This document shows positions 8,766 through 16,826 of a stretch of 34,703 nt of DNA, in pieces; position 1 is the stretch's first letter, and every line of letters begins with the position of its first letter. This DNA is from Psychrobacter sp. Pi2-52 (lineage in GTDB: Bacteria > Pseudomonadota > Gammaproteobacteria > Pseudomonadales > Moraxellaceae). The DNA is taken from positions 1 through 34,703 of the forward strand of contig NZ_CAJHBS010000028.1 in the NCBI RefSeq assembly GCF_904846705.1, in the 5' to 3' direction. A program made the translations under genes and the position numbers. The notes beneath the pieces are model-generated. The model worked only from the letters and a program-made list of their open reading frames with translations. It ran no database searches and was not told the DNA's origin.

Positions 8766-9680
8766 ATGACGATATTAACGTATCAGTTTGAACAAAAACG
8801 GTTAGATAATTTCGAGTGGTCGGATGGCTCAAAGCTATCTGGTATAACGGCACTAGCAAATGATGAGAGAGATCGAGTACGAAAACAGCCATTGTTTTAC
8901 CTCGAAACGGTTCCTGTAGACAGTTATGAAGATGATATTTACTTCGTGAATAATACTGATGAGCCGCTCAGATGGGTAGCGCCATTTAAACCCTATCGAA
9001 ACATAACTGAAGCACGAGCAAAGCTAGGCGATAGCAGTGATGAAAACTTACGTAAAGTGACGCTCTATAGTGATGACATGGATAGTGTGTATCAAGATGT
9101 ATTACCTAAGCAGGGTGTGCGGATTGGTAGTACTCATATCATGTATGACAGTGATGCGATGATGCAGTGGTTCATACATGTGCCCTATAAAGGGCCAGAT
9201 ACTCATTATGCGATTTGGCAATTTAATGTAGTGGAAAAAGGCGGAATTCGCGGAATTTATCCACTGCTGTGGGATGATTTTAGTCAACCCTCGCACATTG
9301 TGAGTTGTGATTGTCTGTTTGAGCAAGCTGATATGCCGATAGAGGTCAGTATTTATGAAGAGCGCTGTGCAATGCTTGACAGGCTTATCGGTTCATTTGG
9401 GGTGTCCAATGCCATATTCATATTGGCAATCAATGATGTGCTCTATCGTTATGGCGTGGGCTGGAGCGCGCCCTATAGCGAGTCGGATATACAAGCGCAA
9501 GACATTGCGATGAAACTAACAGAACAAAAGCCAGAAAATGCGGAAGCGGTGAAAGCCATTATCCAAGCGGTTTACGACTTTTGGTTTAATGAAGGCTTTG
9601 CAAAAAATATCTCAATGCGGGCTTGTGAGGAGCTTTTAAGCTTGTACCAAGTGCAGGTTGCTAACCAAAAACCAGTTTGA
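8766..9680 (+). CDS. Hypothetical protein, 304 aa
   Basis: Soluble acidic protein that I do not recognise. It has no signal peptide or membrane segment. The centre is rich in aromatic residues (WFIHVPYKGP, WQFNVVEKGG) and looks like a beta-rich fold. The C-terminal third is predicted helical and ends in a short basic/polar tail. The ATG follows AAGGA (8754-8758) at 7 nt. The stop is 57 bp before the alpha/beta hydrolase gene with no terminator between, so the two are probably co-transcribed. Confidence 0.75.
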   Translation: MTILTYQFEQKRLDNFEWSDGSKLSGITALANDERDRVRKQPLFYLETVPVDSYEDDIYFVNNTDEPLRWVAPFKPYRNITEARAKLGDSSDENLRKVTLYSDDMDSVYQDVLPKQGVRIGSTHIMYDSDAMMQWFIHVPYKGPDTHYAIWQFNVVEKGGIRGIYPLLWDDFSQPSHIVSCDCLFEQADMPIEVSIYEERCAMLDRLIGSFGVSNAIFILAINDVLYRYGVGWSAPYSESDIQAQDIAMKLTEQKPENAEAVKAIIQAVYDFWFNEGFAKNISMRACEELLSLYQVQVANQKPV

Positions 9681-9737
9681 TTTATAAGCCAAATTATCAA
9701 GAAAAAACCTAAATAATAATTAAAAAAGGAGAACCTT

Positions 9738-10322
9738 ATGATGTTTCCTATTGAAAACAATGATACGTTTTTACTGTTTTTTCATGGTCTCGATTCAAGC
9801 AATGAGACCAGCAAATATACCTGTATCACGCGTAAGCCAAAATACTGTCAAACGGTCAATTACCGCGAGAGTTTTGTAGAAATATTTGAGATTTATGATG
9901 CATTGATTCGCGAGAAAATCGCACAGTACCCGCGAGTGGTGTTGGCAGGGCATTCGCTTGGTGGTTGGTTTGCCAATCATTTTGCCCATAAATATAACTT
10001 GCGCGCGCTATTGATTGCGCCTTGTATCTATCCAAATGAGGTATTGGCTGACCGTATCCCAGTAGTGGCTGATATGAAGCTGTCTTTTCCCACGACCAAT
10101 ACCGAGATGGTGCGGGTGATGGTAGAAGTCGATGATGAAAGTCTTGATGTGGCAGTGGCTAGACGAACCTTAGTAAATCTACCTAATAGCTGGGACGTTG
10201 ATTACTTTGCAGACGGTCATCACCGTATCGCTCGTAGTAGTGATATTTGGTATCACTTAACTCATCTGTGCGAAGATCCCATCGTTTGGATGGATGAGGC
10301 GACATATCATGGTGAAGACTGA
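9738..10322 (+). CDS. YqiA/YcfP-like alpha/beta hydrolase
   Basis: 194-residue alpha/beta hydrolase of the small YqiA/UPF0227 type, probably a cytosolic esterase. It has the oxyanion segment FFHGLDSS (15-21), the nucleophile elbow GHSLGG with Ser73, a probable acid at Asp132/133 and the catalytic histidine at His161 or 162 (ADGHHR). Length fits the roughly 190-residue family. GGAG lies 6 nt before the ATG at 9738; a second ATG follows directly. Probably in one transcript with the upstream gene of unknown function. The substrate is unknown. Confidence 0.85.
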   Translation: MMFPIENNDTFLLFFHGLDSSNETSKYTCITRKPKYCQTVNYRESFVEIFEIYDALIREKIAQYPRVVLAGHSLGGWFANHFAHKYNLRALLIAPCIYPNEVLADRIPVVADMKLSFPTTNTEMVRVMVEVDDESLDVAVARRTLVNLPNSWDVDYFADGHHRIARSSDIWYHLTHLCEDPIVWMDEATYHGED

Positions 10323-10383
10323 TGACAAGGATAGTCAAAAAACTCAAGCGACTGATGGGAAATAAACCACTTAAAATAATTGA

Positions 10384-10412
10384 TTGACATTAAAGACGAT
10401 CGGTCATAATAT
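10384..10412 (+). promoter_or_regulatory. acuR promoter containing a repressor operator
   Basis: A consensus -35 TTGACA (10384-10389) is spaced 17 bp from TAATAT (10407-10412). The spacer contains AAGACGATCGGTCAT (10393-10407), an imperfect match to the palindrome TAGAC-N5-GTCTA found twice upstream of acuI. Transcription would start at about 10418-10420, on the acuR start codon, so the mRNA may be leaderless. The operator placement predicts autorepression by AcuR. Confidence 0.7.
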
Positions 10413-10418
10413 TTGTGC

Positions 10419-11051
10419 ATGACGATTACTAAGCCAAAAGCCCGTCGAGGGCGTCCACCCAATGTTGAACGAGAGTTTACGGATACCCGTGAAGCTCTTT
10501 TGAAATCTGGGATGGAGATGCTGACAGAGCAAGGCTTTGCGACTACTGGTATCGATGCCATACTCAAACGTATCAATGTGCCTAAGGGTTCCTTTTACAA
10601 TTACTTCAAAAACAAAGAAGCGTTTGGCCAGGAAGTATTACGGCAGTACGCGTTATATTTTGCTCGCAAGCTAGATCATTGTTTTCTGAATGAGCAAGTA
10701 TCTCCCATGCAGCGTATTAGTGACTTCGTTGAAGATGCAAAGTCAGGAATGATTAAGCATGAGTTTCGACGCGGCTGTTTGGTAGGTAACTTGGGTCAAG
10801 AGATTGTCGTGTTGCCTGAGAGTTTTCGCTGTGAGCTAGAAAACATACTGCTTGATTGGCAGGAGCGTTTAGCGGCTTGCTTGCGTCTGGCGGTACAACA
10901 AGGACAACTACCTGCTAATAGTGATTGTGATGAGCTTGCTGCTTTCTTTTGGATTGGTTGGGAAGGTGCTGTTTTGCGTGCTAAGTTGGTGCAAGGTGTC
11001 AGTCCATTAGATACTTTTTTCCGGGGTTTTGTAGCAGGAATACAGAAGTAA
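10419..11051 (+). CDS. acuR: AcuR-type TetR-family repressor
   Basis: 210-residue TetR-family regulator that resembles Rhodobacter AcuR, the repressor of acrylate/DMSP genes. Its N-terminal RRGRPP arm precedes a helix-turn-helix at about 42-61 (IDAILKRINVPKGSFYNYF). The ligand domain has the AcuR-like blocks FRRGCLVGNLGQE (117-128) and FWIGWEGAVLRAKL (177-190). The frame opens at a TTG at 10413, but the first ATG is 10419. No Shine-Dalgarno precedes it, consistent with a leaderless transcript. It lies directly before acuI, and the same palindrome occurs in both promoters. Known AcuR proteins release DNA with acryloyl-CoA or acrylate; the same ligand here is an inference. Confidence 0.9.
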   Translation: MTITKPKARRGRPPNVEREFTDTREALLKSGMEMLTEQGFATTGIDAILKRINVPKGSFYNYFKNKEAFGQEVLRQYALYFARKLDHCFLNEQVSPMQRISDFVEDAKSGMIKHEFRRGCLVGNLGQEIVVLPESFRCELENILLDWQERLAACLRLAVQQGQLPANSDCDELAAFFWIGWEGAVLRAKLVQGVSPLDTFFRGFVAGIQK

Positions 11052-11069
11052 TGTTTTTATTTATATTTT

Positions 11070-11084
11070 TAGACGACCGGTCTA
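11070..11084. promoter_or_regulatory. Probable AcuR operator, distal
   Basis: Palindrome TAGACGACCGGTCTA, with perfect TAGAC/GTCTA arms around 5 bp. It is one of two copies between acuR and acuI, centred 35 bp from the second. It lies where a -35 region for acuI would be expected. Confidence 0.8.
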
Positions 11085-11104
11085 AATTATTTTTTACTCA
11101 TTTA

Positions 11105-11119
11105 TAGACGATTGGTCTA
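11105..11119. promoter_or_regulatory. Probable AcuR operator, proximal
   Basis: Palindrome TAGACGATTGGTCTA with the same arms as the distal copy. It overlaps a possible -10 (TATAGA, 11103-11108) and ends 3 bp before the acuI ribosome binding site AGGAG. Bound repressor here should block acuI transcription. Confidence 0.82.
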
Positions 11120-11132
11120 AATAGGAGCTACT

Positions 11133-12116
11133 ATGTTTAAAGTAATATTAATCGAAAAAAATGACGATGTTTATCAGTCTAATCTGACTGAGATACAGGA
11201 CACGCAATTACCAGAAGGCGATGTCACGGTTCGTGTGGCATATAGCACACTCAATTACAAAGATGGATTGGCCATCACGGGTCGTAGCCCTGTGGTACGC
11301 ACATTTCCCATGGTTCCAGGGATTGATTTAGCGGGTACCGTCGAAACAAGCAGCCATCCCCGCTACAAAGCTGGTGACAAGGTATTGTTAAATGGTTGGA
11401 GTGTGGGTGAGAAGTATTGGGGCGGTCTATCACAAAAAGCGCGATTAAACGGTGACTGGCTTATCCCGCTCCCTGACTCGATGACTGAACGTCAGGCGAT
11501 GGCGATAGGTACAGCAGGATATACCGCAATGCTTTGTATAATCGCATTAGAGCGTCATGGACTGACACCGGAGCGTGGCGAAGTATTGGTGACGGGTGCT
11601 AATGGCGGTGTTGGTAGCTTTGCCATCGCACTTTTAGCAAACCAAGGTTATTCTGTAACTGCCTCTACGGGACGTCTGGAAGAAGCCGAATACTTAAAGA
11701 GCCTTGGTGCAACGACGATCATAGACCGTGCTGAATTAAGTAGTCCGGGACGCGCACTTGGAAAAGAGAGATGGGCAGCCGCAATTGATTCTGTTGGTAG
11801 TCATACACTGGCCAACGTTTGTGCCAGTACCTGTGAGGATGGTTTAGTCGCTACTTGTGGACTGGCTCAAGGCATGGATTTCCCTGCTACTGTTGCGCCA
11901 TTTATTTTACGCGGTGTCAGTTTGCTTGGTATTAATAGCGTGACGCGACCTTATGATGAGCGTGTAGAAGCGTGGCAACGTTTGAGTACAAGCTTGGATA
12001 TGACGCAATTAGATGCAATCACCAGAGAGATTGGTCTAAGCGAAGTCATTCCGACAGCAAGTGAATTGTTGGATGGCAAGGTTCGTGGTCGAATAGTCGT
12101 TGACGTCAATCGCTAA
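11133..12116 (+). CDS. acuI: AcuI/YhdH acryloyl-CoA reductase (NADPH)
   Basis: 327-residue zinc-free medium-chain reductase that converts acryloyl-CoA to propionyl-CoA, removing a toxic electrophile. It shows the AcuI/YhdH-type [10 protein letters not shown] (41-50), [12 protein letters not shown] (59-70) and the nucleotide-binding [12 protein letters not shown] (153-164). The zinc ligands of the alcohol dehydrogenases are absent. Length equals the family norm (about 324-330). AGGAG precedes the ATG by 5 nt. It follows acuR on the same strand and has two operators in its leader. No DMSP lyase or acrylate-CoA ligase gene is in the window, so the source of acrylate or acryloyl-CoA here is unknown. 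Confidence 0.93.
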   Translation: MFKVILIEKNDDVYQSNLTEIQDTQLPEGDVTVRVAYSTLNYKDGLAITGRSPVVRTFPMVPGIDLAGTVETSSHPRYKAGDKVLLNGWSVGEKYWGGLSQKARLNGDWLIPLPDSMTERQAMAIGTAGYTAMLCIIALERHGLTPERGEVLVTGANGGVGSFAIALLANQGYSVTASTGRLEEAEYLKSLGATTIIDRAELSSPGRALGKERWAAAIDSVGSHTLANVCASTCEDGLVATCGLAQGMDFPATVAPFILRGVSLLGINSVTRPYDERVEAWQRLSTSLDMTQLDAITREIGLSEVIPTASELLDGKVRGRIVVDVNR

Positions 12117-12500
12117 ACGTTAATTTTTAATACTTCAACCTTAATATTTCGACGTTGAACCTCGTGTTAGCACATGAATAAATGGTGCATCGAAAAGTCT
12201 AAGATTGAATGCGCAACATGAAAAAGAAGTATTCACAAACAGTCACAAATATCGGTATTTATTTTTTGTCATCTGATGTGCTATTATCGTTAAACGATCT
12301 ATCGTGGGTTTAACAGTTTTGTTATCGCCGTCCGTGACAACCGTTTCATGGCAGCGTGATAAACCTTGCAACTTCCAGCACGATATAAAATAACCTTGGT
12401 AAAGCGCATGAGCCTGTACTCCGACAACCTCATTTGTGCCTGATTTTTTGCCTATTTGGGCGTATATCATACTTTTTCGTCGGAGTAACAGGAGTCTAAG
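12117..12500. other. Intergenic region with a long-range inverted repeat
   Basis: 384 bp without a credible gene. TACTCCGAC (about 12417-12425) and GTCGGAGTA (12479-12487) can pair across a loop of about 53 nt, just upstream of the AGGAG of the next gene. A smaller palindrome, ATCGTTAAACGAT, lies near 12286. A 107-codon minus-strand frame spans this region but overlaps the next gene's start and has no recognisable features. Confidence 0.5.
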
Positions 12501-13148
12501 GTGTTCGATATCATGAGCCATATTACCAATCAATCCAAGTATACCCGCCGTTACCAACCGCGTCATTCTCTAGCGAAATATATTATCGATCAAATAGAGT
12601 TGTCTGAGCTGCGCCCGCAGAACATCGTTAAAAAAATGGGCTATCCGCTCAAGCACACCATACCTGCCTGTGACCGCCTGCGCCATGTACTATGCAATAG
12701 ATATCTTGGACTTGATGGCAGTTACATGGATAAATACTTTACGGCAGATGAGTTTTTAGCGAAGCTATTTGAAGTACTGGAAATACCGTATCAGCCATTC
12801 GCAGAAGATATTGCTCAGATCCAATATGACTTAACGAATGAGGCTGACGTTACGCCTAGCTATCGTTTGCGAGCCGAAATGGATTTTGAATTTACGAGTG
12901 GCGCACACTGGATGTCTCGCGGTGCTGCCTCGCGTTTTGCACAAGTCACTCTGCCTAATGACTTTGCTAAACTGAATAAGGTTGCGCGTGAGTCAGTGAT
13001 TCAAGAAAGTATCTGCGAGCATTATCAACAGTACGAAGGTAATCTGCCATATAACGGTATTATCAAAGACTATCGATTGACTATTGAACAAGACAATCAT
13101 GTGATCGACCGTGCAGAGTATGGATTGCCAAAATCTAGCAGTATCTAA
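12501..13148 (+). CDS. Hypothetical protein, 215 aa, GTG start
   Basis: I do not recognise this protein. The N-terminal third is basic and helical (HSLAKYIIDQIELSELRP, then VKKMGYPLKH) and could be a small helix-turn-helix. The rest is mixed alpha/beta with many acidic residues. There is no signal peptide or membrane segment. GTG at 12501 has AGGAG at an ideal 6 nt. The first in-frame ATG, at 12513, is 18 nt from that site, so the GTG start is chosen. A bidirectional terminator follows at 13227. The pairing of TACTCCGAC with GTCGGAGTA just upstream may affect expression. Confidence 0.75.
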   Translation: MFDIMSHITNQSKYTRRYQPRHSLAKYIIDQIELSELRPQNIVKKMGYPLKHTIPACDRLRHVLCNRYLGLDGSYMDKYFTADEFLAKLFEVLEIPYQPFAEDIAQIQYDLTNEADVTPSYRLRAEMDFEFTSGAHWMSRGAASRFAQVTLPNDFAKLNKVARESVIQESICEHYQQYEGNLPYNGIIKDYRLTIEQDNHVIDRAEYGLPKSSSI

Positions 13149-13226
13149 AAAGCTTTGAGCGTATAAACAGCACAAGCTGTTAATTGCATTGATTGAATAA
13201 TCAAATTGACTAAAAAAAATATAAAA

Positions 13227-13253
13227 AAGCCTCACTTTATCGTGGGGCTTTTT
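13227..13253. terminator. Bidirectional rho-independent terminator
   Basis: AAGCCTCAC (13227-13235) pairs with GTGGGGCTT (13242-13250) with one G-T wobble and a 6-nt loop. It has T residues on the right and a long A run on the left. It can stop both the 12501 gene and the converging TetR gene. Confidence 0.9.
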
Positions 13254-13319
13254 GGTGTTTACGTTATGTTTTCTTGTAAGAGTCAAACACTGATAAATGT
13301 TAGTTTTATAAAATTCATT

Positions 13320-13958
13320 TTAAGCTTCAGGTTTAGAGATGGCGCGCCATAAAATCGCAAATAGCGCGTCAAACTCTGCATTTAACGGTGTTTCCGTTTG
13401 GCGAATGGTATGCATTAAACCAAGGCGACTGATAAACCCCATAAACACATCGAACAGTATGTGCAGTGGGACAGTGTCATTGAGCACCCCACGATTTTGT
13501 CCATCTTCTAATACCGCCAAAAACGCCCCAATTAACTCTTTGTTTTCATAGATTGCGATATTACGTATCCGCGAGGCCGACACAGAAGACAGCACCATCA
13601 CTGCATCTGGATGCGCATCGACAAAATCAAAGCAGACCCACAGCGTCTTACGTAGACGATCTTGTACGCTATCAATCCCTTGCAAATGATCCATAATCCG
13701 GGCCGCTAATCTGCCGAGCACAATATCCATAATGGTATAAAACAGTGTTTGCTTATCCCCGAAGTACTTGTAGAGCGTTTGCAAAGAGACGTTTGCAGAC
13801 TTTGCAATCTGCGCCATCGTCACCTCATTGGCGTCAAATCCTGCAAAGACCTTACGAACAGCTTGCTCAATTTTATCCAAAGTTGCGGGCCGCATATCGG
13901 ATAGGGGCGCTAGAGATCGAGTTTGCGTGAGGCTATCTGACTGACTAAAGGTTTTCAT
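13320..13958 (-). CDS. TetR/AcrR-family regulator of the acyl-CoA operon
   Basis: 212-residue TetR-family protein. The helix-turn-helix lies at about 47-66 (TMAQIAKSANVSLQTLYKYF), followed by a helical ligand domain of ordinary length. It is divergent from the acyl-CoA dehydrogenase/thiolase/FadB/CaiB operon. Two palindromes of the form GTAAT-N4-ATTACC sit in the shared intergenic region, so it most likely represses that operon and itself, with an acyl-CoA as inducer. That role is inference from position. The start has only a weak AGAAG-like ribosome site, and no better start is visible. Confidence 0.87.
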   Translation of the reverse strand: MKTFSQSDSLTQTRSLAPLSDMRPATLDKIEQAVRKVFAGFDANEVTMAQIAKSANVSLQTLYKYFGDKQTLFYTIMDIVLGRLAARIMDHLQGIDSVQDRLRKTLWVCFDFVDAHPDAVMVLSSVSASRIRNIAIYENKELIGAFLAVLEDGQNRGVLNDTVPLHILFDVFMGFISRLGLMHTIRQTETPLNAEFDALFAILWRAISKPEA

Positions 13959-14044
13959 ATTTATCGCTTCTTAAAATATTGGCTATTTGATACGTCCTAC
14001 TAGTGAAATGATTTGCTCGATAATTTAACGTGATTAAACTAACA

Positions 14045-14060
14045 AGTAATGTAAATTACC
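14045..14060. promoter_or_regulatory. Probable TetR operator 1
   Basis: AGTAATGTAAATTACC, an imperfect palindrome (arms GTAAT and ATTAC around 4 bp). It lies 87 bp upstream of the TetR gene start and shares its arms with the second copy 109 bp away. Confidence 0.65.
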
Positions 14061-14153
14061 ATTTTTATTTAATTGATTGCGAAGTGGTTTTTCGTAGCCT
14101 AGTATAAGACTCGTGTATTAATAAATACAAAGAATTTATCGTATATCTATAAC

Positions 14154-14169
14154 GGTAATATAAATTACC
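14154..14169. promoter_or_regulatory. Probable TetR operator 2
   Basis: GGTAATATAAATTACC, a perfect 6-4-6 palindrome (GGTAAT/ATTACC). It lies 166 bp upstream of the acyl-CoA dehydrogenase start, with a MITE-like element between them. Confidence 0.7.
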
Positions 14170-14189
14170 ATAATTTAAAAAATGCTTAG

Positions 14190-14298
14190 ATATAGTCAGT
14201 TCAATATAATTTTGATACAAGGAAACCGAGTGCAAGTTATACATTAGTATGCTTAGCGAGGATGACGATGTAGCGGATTTATATAGACTTGACTATAT
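14190..14298. mobile_element. MITE-like element A, copy 2 (intact, 109 bp)
   Basis: The termini TATAGTCAGTTCAATATAA (from 14191) and TTATATAGACTTGACTATA (to 14297) are inverted repeats matching at 16 of 19 positions. The interior shares the TTGATAC, CCGAGTG and CTTAGCGAG-type blocks with the copy at 2033-2312 but has no insertion. It lies between TetR operator 2 and the acyl-CoA dehydrogenase gene. It also supplies a spurious upstream ATG in frame with that gene at 14249. Confidence 0.85.
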
Positions 14299-14335
14299 AG
14301 CTGTTATTCACTCCACCTTGTCAAGGATAGACACC

Positions 14336-15487
14336 ATGAGTATCGAAAAATTTACCCCAAACTGGATGACCGAAGAGCATCAGATGGTGTATGACAGCGC
14401 CCTGAAAATGTTTCAATCTTGGGATCCTAAAGATGAGCAGTGGCGCAAAAATGGCATGATCGATCGCGCTGCGTGGGAAGAGGCGGGCGAGATGGGTTTT
14501 TTGTGTGCGGCGATACCAAGCGAGTATGGCGGCGGCGGCGGCGATTTTGGTCATGAAGCGGCGCTTATCTACGCACAGACTGAGGCCAATCAATCGGGAT
14601 TTGGCGGTATGGTGCATTCAGGCATTGTCGCGCCTTATATTTTAGACCACGGTACTGAAGAACAAAAACAAGCGTGGCTACCAAAAATGGCAACGGGCGA
14701 ATATATCGGCGCTATCGCCATGACCGAGCCTGGTACTGGCTCCGACCTACAAAACATCAAAACCTATGCAGTAAAAGACGGTGATGACTACATTATTAAT
14801 GGCTCTAAGACTTTTATCACCAATGGTCAGCACGCCAATCTTATCCTATTAGCATGCAAAACAGACCGTGAAAAAGGCGCACAAGGCGTCTCACTTATTA
14901 TCGTAGAAACAGACAAAGTAGAAGGGTTTGAGCGTGGACGCAATCTCGATAAAATTGGTTTGACGTCGCAGGATACCTCAGAGTTGTTCTTTAGCAATGT
15001 ACGTGTGCCACAAACTAACCTGTTGGGTACGGTAGAAGGTATGGGCTTTATACAAATGATGCAGGAGTTGCCGCGTGAGCGTTTAATCATTGCGCTATCC
15101 GGGGTTGGCTCGATGAAACTTGCTATCAATCTAACCCTAGATTATGTAAAAGGGCGCGAAGCCTTTGGCAAACCTATTTGGAAGTTTCAAAATACCCGCT
15201 TTAAGATGGCGGAATGCTATGCTGATTATCTCGCTGCCAGCACCATGTGTGATGCAGCAGTCGATGCGATGTTAGAGGGCAAACTGTCTGTACCGCATGC
15301 CTCATTAATCAAATACTGGGTCACCGAAAAACAGTGCGAAGTCATCGACGAATGCGTGCAGCTATTTGGTGGCTATGGCTATATGACAGAGTATCCTATC
15401 GCACGTCTATATGCCGATGCACGCGTGCAAAAAATCTATGGCGGCACCAATGAGATTATGAAGGAGCTGGCTGCACGCTTTATGTAG
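14336..15487 (+). CDS. Acyl-CoA dehydrogenase, LCAD-like
   Basis: 383-residue FAD enzyme for the first step of beta-oxidation, introducing the 2,3-double bond. It has the FAD/substrate block IAMTEPGTGSDL (127-138), the INGSKTFITNG strand (154-164) and QLFGGYGYMTEYP (342-354). The MCAD-type catalytic Glu position in YxGT is Gly370 (IYGGTNEI), as in long-chain and isovaleryl enzymes. The base is therefore probably Glu248 in LPRERLIIA. The frame is open 87 bp further upstream, but that part lies inside a MITE. ATG at 14336 has AAGGA 8 nt upstream and gives the normal length. It is the first gene of a four-gene operon. Confidence 0.94.
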   Translation: MSIEKFTPNWMTEEHQMVYDSALKMFQSWDPKDEQWRKNGMIDRAAWEEAGEMGFLCAAIPSEYGGGGGDFGHEAALIYAQTEANQSGFGGMVHSGIVAPYILDHGTEEQKQAWLPKMATGEYIGAIAMTEPGTGSDLQNIKTYAVKDGDDYIINGSKTFITNGQHANLILLACKTDREKGAQGVSLIIVETDKVEGFERGRNLDKIGLTSQDTSELFFSNVRVPQTNLLGTVEGMGFIQMMQELPRERLIIALSGVGSMKLAINLTLDYVKGREAFGKPIWKFQNTRFKMAECYADYLAASTMCDAAVDAMLEGKLSVPHASLIKYWVTEKQCEVIDECVQLFGGYGYMTEYPIARLYADARVQKIYGGTNEIMKELAARFM

Positions 15488-15549
15488 ACGCTTATATTAT
15501 AAGACCACGATAATTATTGTTTATTTAAAAAATAAAAAAAGGATTTTTT

Positions 15550-16758
15550 ATGACTGAGACTGCTTATATTTATGATGCGATCCGCACGCCACGGGGCAAA
15601 GGAAAAAAGGACGGTTCGTTGTATCAGGCATCACCGATTTGGCTGACACGCATCTTATTAAAAGAGATGCAACAGCGTCACAACTTGGATACCAGTTTGG
15701 TCGACGATGTGGTGCTTGGCTGTGTGACACCAGTGGGCGAGCAAGGTTCTGATATTGCCCGCATTGCTGCTATTGATGCTGGCTGGGCGCAAAGTGTGGC
15801 AGGGCTTACCTTGTCGCGCTTTTGTGCCTCTGGTCTGGAGTCTATTAACTTAGCAGCGGCCAAGATCATGTCAGGTATGGAAGACATGGTCGTGGCAGGC
15901 GGTGTGGAGTCTATGAGCCGTGTACCGATGGGCTCCGATGGCGGTGCTTGGTACATGGATCCACGTGTCAATGAGGCTACGCACTTTGTACCACAAGGGG
16001 TAGGTGCGGATACCATCGCGACGCTCAAAGGCTTTAGTCGTACGGATGTCGATACCTTTGCCACTGAGTCACATCGCCGCGCGGCACAGGCTTGGGAGAA
16101 CGGCTATTATGATAAGTCTGTCGTCCCTGTCACCGATATCAGTGGCATGATGCTATTGGACAAAGATGAAACCATCCGGCCCAATACCAATGTCGAGACC
16201 TTAGCTGGCCTAAAGCCTTCCTTTATCATGCCGGGAAAAATGGGCTTTGATAGCGTTATCTTGGACAGATATACCACGATTGAAACCGTCAATCACGTGC
16301 ATCATGCGGGTAACTCTTCAGGCATTGTCGATGGGGCTGCTATTTGTTTGGTCGGTAGCGCGGCAGCTGGTCAAAAAGCAGGGTTAAAACCACGCGCCAA
16401 AATCACGATGGCGTCAGTCATTGGCTCAGAGCCTGCCATTATGCTGACAGGTCCGACGCCAGCTTGCCAAAAAGCCCTCAATAAAGCGGGCATGCAAGCC
16501 TCTGATATAGACCTTTGGGAAATCAACGAGGCCTTCGCTGCTGTGCCGATGAATACCGCTGATGATTTTGGCATCTCGCTTGATATCGTCAATGTCAACG
16601 GTGGCGCAATCGCTATGGGTCATCCGCTTGGCGCAACTGGCGCGATGCTCATGACGACCGTCCTTGATGAGCTAGAACGACGCGACCTAAAGACCGCGAT
16701 GATTACGCTATGCGTGGGCGGTGGTATGGGTATTGCGACCATTATCGAGCGCGTTTAA
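15550..16758 (+). CDS. Acetyl-CoA C-acyltransferase (thiolase)
   Basis: 402-residue thiolase that cleaves 3-ketoacyl-CoA to acetyl-CoA (or propionyl-CoA for 2-methyl substrates). The active-site residues are all present: Cys92 ([10 protein letters not shown]), His358 in [11 protein letters not shown] and Cys388 in LCVGGGMG, together with the NEAFAA motif. Full family length. The ATG has AAAGGA 6 nt upstream. It starts 62 bp after the dehydrogenase and is followed 68 bp later by the FadB-type gene, without a terminator between. Confidence 0.94.
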   Translation: MTETAYIYDAIRTPRGKGKKDGSLYQASPIWLTRILLKEMQQRHNLDTSLVDDVVLGCVTPVGEQGSDIARIAAIDAGWAQSVAGLTLSRFCASGLESINLAAAKIMSGMEDMVVAGGVESMSRVPMGSDGGAWYMDPRVNEATHFVPQGVGADTIATLKGFSRTDVDTFATESHRRAAQAWENGYYDKSVVPVTDISGMMLLDKDETIRPNTNVETLAGLKPSFIMPGKMGFDSVILDRYTTIETVNHVHHAGNSSGIVDGAAICLVGSAAAGQKAGLKPRAKITMASVIGSEPAIMLTGPTPACQKALNKAGMQASDIDLWEINEAFAAVPMNTADDFGISLDIVNVNGGAIAMGHPLGATGAMLMTTVLDELERRDLKTAMITLCVGGGMGIATIIERV

Positions 16759-16826
16759 CCTCTGTCTCAACTAGACTGAAAAATAGACCAAAAAATAATA
16801 TATACAGAATCATTTAAGGGATAAAA

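Noticed and set aside
12243..12566. 107-codon minus-strand frame
   Set aside because: It overlaps the start of the 12501 gene on the opposite strand, lacks recognisable motifs and is best explained as chance.
14249..14335. Extended N-terminus of the acyl-CoA dehydrogenase (extra 29 codons)
   Set aside because: This part lies mostly inside the MITE-like element, has no ribosome site, and makes the protein longer than the family. The ATG at 14336 has AAGGA at 8 nt.
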